This document shows positions 1 to 7,734 of a stretch of 16,098 nucleotides of DNA, piece after piece. The notes beneath the pieces were generated by a model, which was not told the origin of the DNA, made no database searches, and was given only the letters and a program-made list of their open reading frames with translations. The DNA lies in contig JBGAJY010000129.1 of assembly GCA_044224705.1 (NCBI GenBank), forward strand, positions 1-16,098, in the 5' to 3' direction. Source of the DNA: M3007 sp044224705 (GTDB lineage Bacteria; Bacteroidota; Bacteroidia; Chitinophagales; Saprospiraceae). Numbering within the stretch: position 1 is the stretch's first letter; each line of letters begins with the position of its first letter. Both the position numbers and the translations under genes were made by a program.

Positions 1-172
1 GATAAATATTCCTGTAACACATCACAAATATTTCAATGAACTTTTGGGTAATCAAGAGCCCCGCAGGGGGAGGGGTTGGGGGCGGGGCCTATGCGGAGGA
101 GACCTAAAACCATTAACCTGAATAAAACCTCCGACAACTCCCCTCAAACCTGCCTTAACATCCGCTCCATCA
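1..172. other. Upstream intergenic region, no gene seen
   Basis: This stretch precedes the first gene and I find no convincing coding sequence in it. The first 50 bases are AT-rich, unlike the GC-rich genes. A GC-rich four-G-run repeat lies at 56-90. A weak match to the Bacteroidota -7 box (AACTTTTG at 39-46, one base off TAnnTTTG) has no good TTG at the expected distance, so I do not call a promoter. The upstream neighbour lies outside the window. Confidence 0.5.
56..90 (+). repeat. GC-rich palindromic repeat with four G-runs (copy 1)
   Basis: Seen directly: four G-runs of 5, 4, 5 and 4 bases at 66-70, 72-75, 78-82 and 84-87, separated by A, TT and C. They are preceded by a short palindromic core (CCCCGCAGGGG). 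The same plan recurs at 3365-3400 and 7641-7687. The G-rich strand is the coding strand and the element ends 82 bases before the start codon of the next gene. The spacing fits a potential intramolecular G-quadruplex; folding is inference. Confidence 0.7.
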
Positions 173-3100
173 ATGCATTATCTAAAACGCACCCTCCTCC
201 TGATCCTCTGCGCCGCCGCCGCCCTGCTGCCGGCCCAGACGCCTCAGGTCAACATTCCCCGCGTGGAGCTCATGCCGAACGAGCCGGCCCCATACAATGT
301 GCGCGATTGGCGGCAGGTCGCCCTGCGCTACGATTCCTTCGTGTACGACGTGTCCAAAACAGGGCAGTATTTGCCTTTGGTCAATCTCGTACCGGCCGGG
401 TTGAATTACCCGCAAAACCCCTTTTTCCACCTGCGCACCTACGTCGGCACCAATTCGCCGAACAACAGCGAAGCCATCAACGTGCTGCCCTCCCTTGTTG
501 GCGCCACACTGAACGGGATCGACAAAACCGACCAGTTCGGGCAAAACTGGGTGCTGATGAGTCAGGATTTTTTCAATAAAAACAACGGCGAGCTCATCTA
601 CCTCAACAATCCGGGCAGCGGCAGCGGCAGCGACTGGTGGTACGACCTGATGCCCAACGTCTTTTTTTACCAGCTCTATGATCTCTATCCCAACCTGAAT
701 GCCGAGGCCGACGTGCAGTTCGTGACCATCGCCAACCGCTTCCTCGAAGCCGTGCAAGCCATGGGCGGCAAAGCGGCGCCCTGGCAGAAAGCCAACATGG
801 ACTACCGCGCCTGGAATTTCAAAACCATGCAGCCCAATGCCAACGGCGTGCACGAGCCAGAAGCCGCCGGCGCCTTTGCCTGGGTGCTGTACAACGCCTG
901 GAAACAGACCGGCGACCCTGCCTATTTGCAGGGCGCGGAATGGAGCATCGAGTTCCTGAACGAATGGAACAGCAACCCCTCCTACGAACTGCAACTGCCC
1001 TACGGCACCTGCATCGCCGCGAAAATGAACGCCGAACTCGGCACCGCTTACGATATTGAAAAAATGCTGAACTGGTCATTCGACCGCGGTCCGCTGCGTG
1101 GCTGGGGCACCATCGTGGGTACCTGGGGCAGTTTCGACGTGGACGGCCTGGTGGGCGAAGCGAACGACAACGGCAACGATTACGCCTTCCAGCTCAACGG
1201 CGTGCAGCAGGCAGCCATGCTCGCGCCGATGGTCCGTTATGACAAACGATTTGCCCGCGCCATCGGCAAATGGATGCTCAACCTGAGCAATGCCACGCGG
1301 CTTTTTTACCCCGGTTTTTTGCCCGGCTCCCTGCAGGACGCCTCCGCCAACTGGTCGAACACCTACGACCCCGAGCGCGTGATCGGCTTCGAAGCGCTTC
1401 GCGAAAACTACCAGGGCAACTCCCCCTACTCCACCGGCGACGCCCTCAACGGCGGCTGGGCAGGCACCAACCTGGCCCTTTACGGCACCTCCTCCATCGG
1501 CTACCTCGGCGCTATTGTGGAAAAAACCAACGTGCCCAAAATCCTGAAAATCGACCTCCTGAAGACCGATTTTTTTAAAGAAAACGCCTATCCGAGCTAC
1601 CTGTTCTATAATCCTTACGCCGTGTCCAAAACGGTAGACATTGCCGTCGGCAACTCCCCGGTGGACATTTACGAGGCCATCTCCGAAACTTTTCTCCTGC
1701 AAAACGCGAGCGGCACGGTGACCGTCACGATCCCCGCCGACGCGGCTATTTTAGTGACCCTCACGCCCGCCGGAGGCGACATCAGCTACGACCGCAACAA
1801 AATGCTGGTGAACGGCACGGTGGTCGATTTTAATCAAAGCGCGCAGGCTTTCTCTTATGCCCCCCGCCTCAAAGGCTTCGCCGCTGCAAAACCGGAGGTC
1901 CAGTTCGGCGATTCCACGGCCGTGTACGCGACGGTTTTCGATCAGGATTCGGGCTCTTTCACCTGGAACTTGTCGGCCACGGGCGGCAGCCTTTCGGGCA
2001 ATGGCGCCACGGTGCAATGGGTCGCTCCGGCCGTTCCGGGCGACTACGAACTCACCGTCATCGTGACCGACGACAGCGGCCAGGCCGATACCGCGACGCT
2101 CACGTTGAAAGCCGTGGCGGAGATCAACCAGGCGCCGGTGCTGGGCGCCGTTCAAAAAAGCGCCCCCTACGTCGCCCCCGGCGGCACCCTTGAATTATCT
2201 ATACCTGCTGCCGACCCGAACGGCGATCCGCTGAGTTTCAGTTGGAACGCCTCGGGTGGCGCGTTCACGGGAGCCGGCGCAAGCCTCAGCTGGACGGCTC
2301 CGGTGGCCGAAGGCATTTACCAGATCGACGTCAGCGTGACCGACGACGAAGGCTTGTCCGCGCAGGCGACCACAAAGATTTTGGTCAAAAATTTTGTCCC
2401 GGATGCGGGCGGACAGCTCATCGCCTGGTATCCTTTTTTGGGCAATGCCGACGACATCAGCGGCCATCAACTGCACGGCACAGCCAGCGGCGGCCCCCTG
2501 TACGTCCCCGATTTTTGGGACCATCCGGCCAGCGCCTGCCGCTTCGACGGCTCCAACGACAAGGTCACCGTGGCCAATAGTCCGCTGCTCAATTTTCAGG
2601 ATGCGATCACGGTCAGCTGCTGGTTCAAACCGCTGGCTTTGCCGCAAAAAGAAACCTTCCTGCTCTCGCACGGCAGCTGGCAGAACCGCTGGAAAATATC
2701 CGTCACCCCCGAAAGGAAAATCCGCTGGACGGTGAACACCCTCACGACCATCGTCGACCTCGACAGCGAAGTTTCCGTGGAGCTCGACAGCGCGTATCAC
2801 CTCGCCGTCAGCTACGACGGCAGCCTGCTCGCGCTTTACCTGAACGGCCAATTGCACAGCTACCGGCCGCTTTCCGGCCTCATCCGCACCACCACACTGG
2901 CCTTTCTCATGGGCCAGATGTTGCCCGACAACAGCGACTACAATTTCAAGGGCATACTCGACGAAGTAAAAATTTTCGACCACGCGCTCACGCCCGATGC
3001 GGTGCAGAGCCTTTACAACGAAGGAATCAGCGCCGCAACGGCGCCCGCACAAGGGACACAAAAACTACTGCTTTCGCCCAACCCGGCCGCCGAAAGTCTG

Positions 3101-3289
3101 ACCATCGAGCTACCCGGAGGCGCCGGCCTGCTTTCCGTTTTCGACGCACAAGGGAAGTTGGTTTTTTCGCAAAAAACCGGCGCAGCCGGGTGGATGCGAC
3201 TCGATTCGAGCCGCTGGCCGCCCGGAATTTATCAGGTGATTTTTAGAAACGACCAGGACGCCTGGGCGTCGAGGGTTGTAAAAATGTAA
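173..3289 (+). CDS. Secreted putative glycan-active enzyme with Ig-like, LamG and T9SS sorting domains
   Basis: The protein has 1038 residues. A signal peptide covers about residues 1-22 (hydrophobic core LLLILCAAAALL). Residues ~30-555 form a large domain rich in W, Y and helical segments, resembling alpha/alpha-toroid carbohydrate enzymes, with a beta-rich end (~485-535). I cannot assign it to a named family. It is collinear with the lipoprotein at 10201-11952. Shared features include D117 (GIDK), W318 and D322 before GLVG, RYD (355-357) with ARAxGKW, E407, and YNPY (479-482). D322, D357 and E407 are candidate catalytic residues, by inference only. Two Ig-like domains follow (~574-648 and 655-738), then a LamG/concanavalin-like domain (~748-948). 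The end (~963-1038) is a typical T9SS type A tail: SPNP, VFDAQGK, PPGIYQV. The ATG at 173 directly precedes the signal peptide. It is the first gene of a same-strand glycan locus, so an extracellular or cell-surface polysaccharide substrate is likely but not shown. Confidence 0.85.
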   Translation: MHYLKRTLLLILCAAAALLPAQTPQVNIPRVELMPNEPAPYNVRDWRQVALRYDSFVYDVSKTGQYLPLVNLVPAGLNYPQNPFFHLRTYVGTNSPNNSEAINVLPSLVGATLNGIDKTDQFGQNWVLMSQDFFNKNNGELIYLNNPGSGSGSDWWYDLMPNVFFYQLYDLYPNLNAEADVQFVTIANRFLEAVQAMGGKAAPWQKANMDYRAWNFKTMQPNANGVHEPEAAGAFAWVLYNAWKQTGDPAYLQGAEWSIEFLNEWNSNPSYELQLPYGTCIAAKMNAELGTAYDIEKMLNWSFDRGPLRGWGTIVGTWGSFDVDGLVGEANDNGNDYAFQLNGVQQAAMLAPMVRYDKRFARAIGKWMLNLSNATRLFYPGFLPGSLQDASANWSNTYDPERVIGFEALRENYQGNSPYSTGDALNGGWAGTNLALYGTSSIGYLGAIVEKTNVPKILKIDLLKTDFFKENAYPSYLFYNPYAVSKTVDIAVGNSPVDIYEAISETFLLQNASGTVTVTIPADAAILVTLTPAGGDISYDRNKMLVNGTVVDFNQSAQAFSYAPRLKGFAAAKPEVQFGDSTAVYATVFDQDSGSFTWNLSATGGSLSGNGATVQWVAPAVPGDYELTVIVTDDSGQADTATLTLKAVAEINQAPVLGAVQKSAPYVAPGGTLELSIPAADPNGDPLSFSWNASGGAFTGAGASLSWTAPVAEGIYQIDVSVTDDEGLSAQATTKILVKNFVPDAGGQLIAWYPFLGNADDISGHQLHGTASGGPLYVPDFWDHPASACRFDGSNDKVTVANSPLLNFQDAITVSCWFKPLALPQKETFLLSHGSWQNRWKISVTPERKIRWTVNTLTTIVDLDSEVSVELDSAYHLAVSYDGSLLALYLNGQLHSYRPLSGLIRTTTLAFLMGQMLPDNSDYNFKGILDEVKIFDHALTPDAVQSLYNEGISAATAPAQGTQKLLLSPNPAAESLTIELPGGAGLLSVFDAQGKLVFSQKTGAAGWMRLDSSRWPPGIYQVIFRNDQDAWASRVVKM

Positions 3290-3504
3290 TGCCTTCTCCG
3301 CGTTTTACCCCACCCCCAACCCCTCCCCCGAAGGGGAGGGGAGTTTGCCCTCATCTCGATCAGGCCCCTCCCCTTCGGGGGAGGGGTTGGGGGTGGGGTA
3401 CAGGAAGGGGAGGGGCCTGAAAAATCACAAATACTCCCTTCGCTTCCACCCCAAACCCGCCACAATCCAACCGATATTATTCAAAAACTAAAATTCAACA
3501 GATC
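3290..3504. other. Intergenic region with GC-rich inverted repeat
   Basis: This 215-base gap holds the long inverted repeat at 3306-3400 and a partial third copy of the same repeat at 3404-3419. From 3420 to 3504 the sequence turns AT-richer and leads to the start codon at 3505. I see no clear Shine-Dalgarno sequence or TAnnTTTG box. Short frames read across the repeat give Pro- and Gly-rich strings and are not genes. Confidence 0.6.
3306..3400. repeat. Perfect 36-bp inverted repeat made of two opposed four-G-run elements
   Basis: The left arm 3306-3341 is the exact reverse complement of the right arm 3365-3400, with a 23-base spacer. Each arm is one copy of the GC-rich element, and the right arm has G-runs at 3377-3381, 3383-3386, 3389-3393 and 3395-3398. 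Each arm also contains its own smaller palindrome (CCCCTCCCC against GGGGAGGGG). The sequence 3404-3419 is a further 16-base exact reverse complement of 3361-3376, so alternative hairpins are possible. No T-run follows, so this is not a standard intrinsic terminator. Confidence 0.9.
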
Positions 3505-6500
3505 ATGAAACGGCGTTTACAACTCTTGCATTTACTCGTCTTTGGCTGGCTCCTGGCCGCCTCGGGCGCGCTTGCACAAATTCCCGTTGCCTATTATCCA
3601 TTTACAGGCAATGCACAGGACCTGTCGGCCAACGGCAACAACGCCGCGGTCCACGGCGCCACCCTCACGCAGGATCGCTTCGGCTGGGCCAACCGCGCCT
3701 TCCATTTTGACGGCTCGCAGAGCTACCTCCAGGCCGCCAACAACGCGGCGCTCAACTCCAACTACGCCACCGTCAGTTTTTGGGTAAAAGCCGACGAAAT
3801 TCCCGCCCAGGGGGAGGTCTTCCTGCTCTCCTTCGGTGGCTGGCAGGAACGCTGGAAAATCTCCTTGCCCAACCACGGCAAACTCGTCTGGACCACCAAC
3901 AACTCCTCCGGCATCTCCGACATGGACGCCGGCGGCGGCAACGAATTGCCCACCGGAACCTGGAAACACGTCGTGTTCGTGCACGATGGCACGAAGGACC
4001 GCATCTATTTCAACGGTGTACAGGTGGCCGAAAAAAACGTGTCGGGAACGCTCAACAGCACCACCAAACCGCTCGGCATCGGCTACAATCCGATCGATGT
4101 CGGCAACTATTTCAAAGGCTCGCTGGACGACATTTTGTTGTTCAATATCGCCCTGGACGCCACGCAGGTCGCCACTTTGTACGCGCTGCAGGGCACCGTT
4201 CCCACGGTACCGCAAGGCCTCGTCGCGTCCTATCCGTTCAGCAACAACACGCTCGACGCCTCGGACTTCGGCAACACCGCCGGCGCGACCGACGTGGCAT
4301 CCGCAACCGACCGTTTCGGCTACGGCAACAGCGCCTACCGCTTCAACGGCACCTCTTCGGAAATTGAAGCGGCCAATTCCGCGCAACTCAATTCACCTTA
4401 CACGACCATCAGTTTTTGGGTAAAACCGCGCACGCTGCCCGCCAGCGGCGAGGTGTTTTTGCTGTCGTTCGGCGGCTGGCAGGAACGGTACAAACTCTCG
4501 CTGCCCTCGCACGGTAAAGTGGTTTTTACGACCAATAACAGCTCCGGCATTTCCGACATGGACGCCGGCGGCGGCAACGAACTCGTGGCCGGAACCTGGA
4601 AACACGTGGTGTGCGTACACGACGGAACGAACGACAAAATTTACGTCGACGGCGTTTTGGCCAATTCCAAAGCCGTAGCCGGCACGCTGAACAACACCAC
4701 CAAACCGCTCGGCATCGGCTACAACGCCGTGGACGGCGGCAACTGGTTCGACGGTGTGCTGGACGAAGTACAGATTTACAATTACGCCCTGGACGCTACG
4801 GCCGTGGCCGCCTTGCACACGGCGCAATCGACCTTCCCGGGCACGGCGACCGACCTGGTGGCCGAGTACAAATTTGCTGGCAGCGCCGCCGACGCCACGC
4901 AATTTGCCAACCACGCTCTCGTGGGCGGTGCACAGCCGGCGGCCGACCGCTTCGGCTACGCTGCCAACGCCTACCATTTTTCAGGAGCCGATTCGCTGAT
5001 CGCAGCCAACTCGGTGCAGTTGAATTCCGACTTTACCACCATCAGTTTTTGGGTAAAACCCGACGAACTGCCCGCTACAGGCGAAGTGTACCTGCTCTCC
5101 AACGGCGGCTGGCAGGAACGCTGGAAAGCCTCGCTGCCCTCGCACGGCAAAGTGGTGTTCACGACCAACTACGCCAACGGCATTTCCGACATGGACGCCG
5201 GCGGCGGCAACGAACTGGTGGCCGGCCAATGGCGGCACGTCGTGCTCGTGCACGACGGCGCGAAAGACAAGATTTTTGTCAACGGCGTTTTGGCCAACCA
5301 GAAAGACGTGGTCGGCGCCCTGAACCACACCAGCCAGCCGCTCGGCATCGGCAACAACCCCATCGACGCGGGCAATTATTTCAAAGGCAGTCTGGACGAT
5401 ATTCAGGTGTACAACCGCGCCCTGAGCGACAGCGAGGTAGCCGCCCTGTACGCCGCCCAAAGCGCTGCGCCGGTGATCACCGACGAACTCGTGGCCAATT
5501 ACACCTTCGACGGCAATACCAACGACGTAACGCCATTTCACAACAACGCCGCTTCCAACGGCGCGCAGCTGACCGACGACCGCTTCAACCGCGCCAACCA
5601 CGCTTACCGGTTCAACGGATTGAACAGCGAAATCACGGCCGCCAATTCGCCGCAACTGAACTCGGACTACGCCACGGTGAGCTTCTGGATCAATGTCAAT
5701 GAACTGCCGGGCACCGGCGAAGCCTTCCTGCTTTCCTTCGGCGGCTGGCAGGAACGCTGGAAAATCTCCCTGCCCCCGCACGGCAAACCCGTGTGGACCA
5801 CCAACGAAACCTCGGGTATTTCCGATATGGACTCCGGCGGCGGCAACGAATTGCCCGTAGGCGTGTGGAAACACGTGGTAATGACCCACGACGGCACGAA
5901 AGACAAAATCTTTATGGACGGCGTGCTGAAAGCGGAGAAAAACGTGAGCGGCACGCTCAACAGCACCGGCCACGTATTCGGCATGGGCTACAACCCGATA
6001 GACGGCGGCAACTATTTCAATGGCTCGCTGGACGAAGTGCAGATTTACAACGTGGCGCTGACGGACGGGGAAGTCGCGGCACTCTACGCGGCCCAGTCGC
6101 AGGCGCCGGCCGTGACCGATACCGAGGCGCCCAGCGCCCCGCTCAACCTGGCCGCCGTGGTCACTTTCAACAACGTCGGCCTCTCGTGGTGGCCTTCCAC
6201 CGACAACGTCGGCGTGACGGGATACAACCTGTACCAGGACGGCGTGAAAATCCTCACAACCGCCGCGACCGCCGCTTATCTGCCCGGACTGGCCGCACAA
6301 ACGCAGTTCGTATTCGGCGTCAGCGCCGTGGATGCGGAAGGCAATGAATCCGACGTGACCACGCTGAACGTGACCACCGACGAAGAAGAAACGCCCGACG
6401 TGACCCCGCCGACCCAACCCGGCAACCTCAACGGAACCACCGGCGCACACTCCGTGCTGCTCGCCTGGGATGCTTCTACGGACGACCGCGGCGTAAAAGG

Positions 6501-7620
6501 CTACGTGGTGCTGGTGGACGGCGTGCTGTTCGACACCATCGCTCCTACGTCTACCTCCGCGCTCGTGGGCGGTCTGGATTCGGAAACGCCTTACACCTTC
6601 GAAGTGTATGCCTTTGACAAAGCCGGCAACAACTCGACCTATGCGGAAATCACACTGACGACCGACATGGAGATCGACGCCGGCGAACCTGGCCTCGTCG
6701 CCTGGTACCCCTTTGAAGGCAATGCCAACGACGCCACCCCGTACAACAACCATGGCGTGATCGGCGGCAACCCGGTGTTCGAATCGGTGACCCACCAGAA
6801 CGGCGGTTTGCAGAACATCAAATTCGACGGCCAGAGCGATTCCGTGCTCGTGCCGAACGCCGTGCAACTCATTTCCGACTACACGACCGTCAGCTTCTGG
6901 ATACGCGTGGATGGCCAGAACCTGGCCGACGCGGAGGCTTACGTGCTCGATTTCGGGCACTGGAACGAGCGCTGGAAAATCTCCCTGCCGCAGCACTTGA
7001 AAATCGTGTGGACGACCAACGGCAACAACGTGCAGTTCCCCGTCTTCATCTCCGACATGGACTCCGGCGACGGCAACGAACTCACCGTGGGCTTCTGGTG
7101 GTACGTCACCATGGTGCACGACGGCACGAACGACATCATTTACATCAACGGCGAACAGGTGAACAGCAAACCCGTGGCCACCAAACTGAATACCACGGAC
7201 AATCCCTTCGGTATGGGCAGCAACCCGGTGGAAGGCGGACAGTATTTCCAGGGCGCTTTGGACGAAGTGAAAATTTACAACAAAGCCCTCACGGCCGCTG
7301 AAATCGCGCACCTGTTCCAAACCGGCTCCACCGGCATCGACGAACTGAACAGCGGTTTGTTCCACCTGATCCAGGACGTGTTCCCGAATCCGGCGACCGA
7401 CCGCCTTTATGTTCGCCACCGTTTCGACGGCCAGCAGGCGCTTGTCCTGCGTGTGTTCGACCTGCAGGGACGCCAGATCGACGGGATTCAATTTGCCAAA
7501 AATGAAGTTCCTTCCGGTCCTATTTCACTGAACGTGCACAACTACCCGGCGGGTCATTACCTGCTCAATTTCGTGTTGGGCGGTAAAAACATCGGTTCGG
7601 TAAAATTTGAAAAACAGTAG
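3505..7620 (+). CDS. Secreted multi-LamG / fibronectin III protein with T9SS sorting domain
   Basis: The protein has 1371 residues and a signal peptide of about residues 1-24 (GALA before Q25). Four LamG/concanavalin-like domains follow in tandem (~27-228, 238-441, 450-652, 661-864). Next come two fibronectin III domains (~873-957 and 966-1054), a fifth, more diverged LamG domain (~1063-1273), and a T9SS type A tail (~1283-1371; FPNPATDRLYV, VFDLQGRQ, YPAGHYLL). The LamG units share GGWQERWK or a variant, a WTTN or FTTN stretch, SDMD(A/S)G(G/D)GNEL, HDG(T/A)xD and a closing LDD/LDE motif. No catalytic domain is visible. LamG folds usually bind glycans or proteins, so a surface-displayed or secreted lectin/adhesin that holds substrate is the best inference. 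The closest LamG relative in the window is in the preceding protein. The ATG at 3505 fits the signal peptide. Confidence 0.9.
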   Translation: MKRRLQLLHLLVFGWLLAASGALAQIPVAYYPFTGNAQDLSANGNNAAVHGATLTQDRFGWANRAFHFDGSQSYLQAANNAALNSNYATVSFWVKADEIPAQGEVFLLSFGGWQERWKISLPNHGKLVWTTNNSSGISDMDAGGGNELPTGTWKHVVFVHDGTKDRIYFNGVQVAEKNVSGTLNSTTKPLGIGYNPIDVGNYFKGSLDDILLFNIALDATQVATLYALQGTVPTVPQGLVASYPFSNNTLDASDFGNTAGATDVASATDRFGYGNSAYRFNGTSSEIEAANSAQLNSPYTTISFWVKPRTLPASGEVFLLSFGGWQERYKLSLPSHGKVVFTTNNSSGISDMDAGGGNELVAGTWKHVVCVHDGTNDKIYVDGVLANSKAVAGTLNNTTKPLGIGYNAVDGGNWFDGVLDEVQIYNYALDATAVAALHTAQSTFPGTATDLVAEYKFAGSAADATQFANHALVGGAQPAADRFGYAANAYHFSGADSLIAANSVQLNSDFTTISFWVKPDELPATGEVYLLSNGGWQERWKASLPSHGKVVFTTNYANGISDMDAGGGNELVAGQWRHVVLVHDGAKDKIFVNGVLANQKDVVGALNHTSQPLGIGNNPIDAGNYFKGSLDDIQVYNRALSDSEVAALYAAQSAAPVITDELVANYTFDGNTNDVTPFHNNAASNGAQLTDDRFNRANHAYRFNGLNSEITAANSPQLNSDYATVSFWINVNELPGTGEAFLLSFGGWQERWKISLPPHGKPVWTTNETSGISDMDSGGGNELPVGVWKHVVMTHDGTKDKIFMDGVLKAEKNVSGTLNSTGHVFGMGYNPIDGGNYFNGSLDEVQIYNVALTDGEVAALYAAQSQAPAVTDTEAPSAPLNLAAVVTFNNVGLSWWPSTDNVGVTGYNLYQDGVKILTTAATAAYLPGLAAQTQFVFGVSAVDAEGNESDVTTLNVTTDEEETPDVTPPTQPGNLNGTTGAHSVLLAWDASTDDRGVKGYVVLVDGVLFDTIAPTSTSALVGGLDSETPYTFEVYAFDKAGNNSTYAEITLTTDMEIDAGEPGLVAWYPFEGNANDATPYNNHGVIGGNPVFESVTHQNGGLQNIKFDGQSDSVLVPNAVQLISDYTTVSFWIRVDGQNLADAEAYVLDFGHWNERWKISLPQHLKIVWTTNGNNVQFPVFISDMDSGDGNELTVGFWWYVTMVHDGTNDIIYINGEQVNSKPVATKLNTTDNPFGMGSNPVEGGQYFQGALDEVKIYNKALTAAEIAHLFQTGSTGIDELNSGLFHLIQDVFPNPATDRLYVRHRFDGQQALVLRVFDLQGRQIDGIQFAKNEVPSGPISLNVHNYPAGHYLLNFVLGGKNIGSVKFEKQ
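3583..6096 (+). repeat. Four tandem in-gene LamG-encoding repeats, about 635 bp each
   Basis: The units start near 3583, 4216, 4852 and 5485 and each encodes one LamG domain plus a short linker. Similarity is visible at DNA level: a stretch around GTTTTTGGGTAAAA recurs in units 1-3, and the segment encoding SDMDAGGGNEL is nearly the same in each. This points to duplication within the gene. Unit 5 (from ~6691) lies after the fibronectin III domains and is more diverged, with an insertion near residues 1174-1180. Confidence 0.85.
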
Positions 7621-7640
7621 CATTTGATTTTTTGCCAAAG

Positions 7641-7687
7641 GCCCACCCACAACTCCTCCCCCTGCGGGGAGGGGCTGGGGGTGGGGC
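7641..7687. repeat. GC-rich imperfect palindrome with four G-runs (copy 4)
   Basis: The C-rich half (7641-7662) pairs imperfectly with the G-rich half (7666-7687) around a TGC loop. G-runs on the plus strand lie at 7666-7669, 7671-7674, 7677-7681 and 7683-7686. It sits in the 114-base gap between the LamG gene and the GH130 gene and ends 47 bases before the GH130 start codon. A T6 run at 7698-7703 begins ten bases after the hairpin, farther than in a normal terminator. Confidence 0.75.
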
Positions 7688-7734
7688 CTGCGGTAAATTT
7701 TTTATCCCTCCAAAACGGAAACCAGCGCATCCAC

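Noticed and set aside
3306..3400. Intrinsic terminator at the inverted repeat
   Set aside because: The stem is very strong but no T-run follows on either strand, so only a repeat is called.
3232..3465. Minus-strand frame through the 36-bp inverted repeat
   Set aside because: Its Pro/Gly-rich product comes from the repeat; such frames are typical spurious calls over this kind of element.
4611..5702. 363-codon plus-strand frame overlapping the LamG gene
   Set aside because: It is a frame-shifted reading of the LamG repeats, extremely Arg- and Gln-rich, and repeats with the same period as the real gene.
4981..7491. 836-codon open frame on the minus strand inside the LamG gene
   Set aside because: It is antisense to a well-supported gene with clear domains. 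High GC and repeated codon patterns keep the opposite frame open, and its product has no recognisable domain.
7624..7734. TTG-started N-terminal extension of the GH130 protein
   Set aside because: The extension translates the palindromic G-rich repeat, giving a Pro/Gly string not expected in GH130, whereas ATG 7735 matches the family's usual N-terminus.
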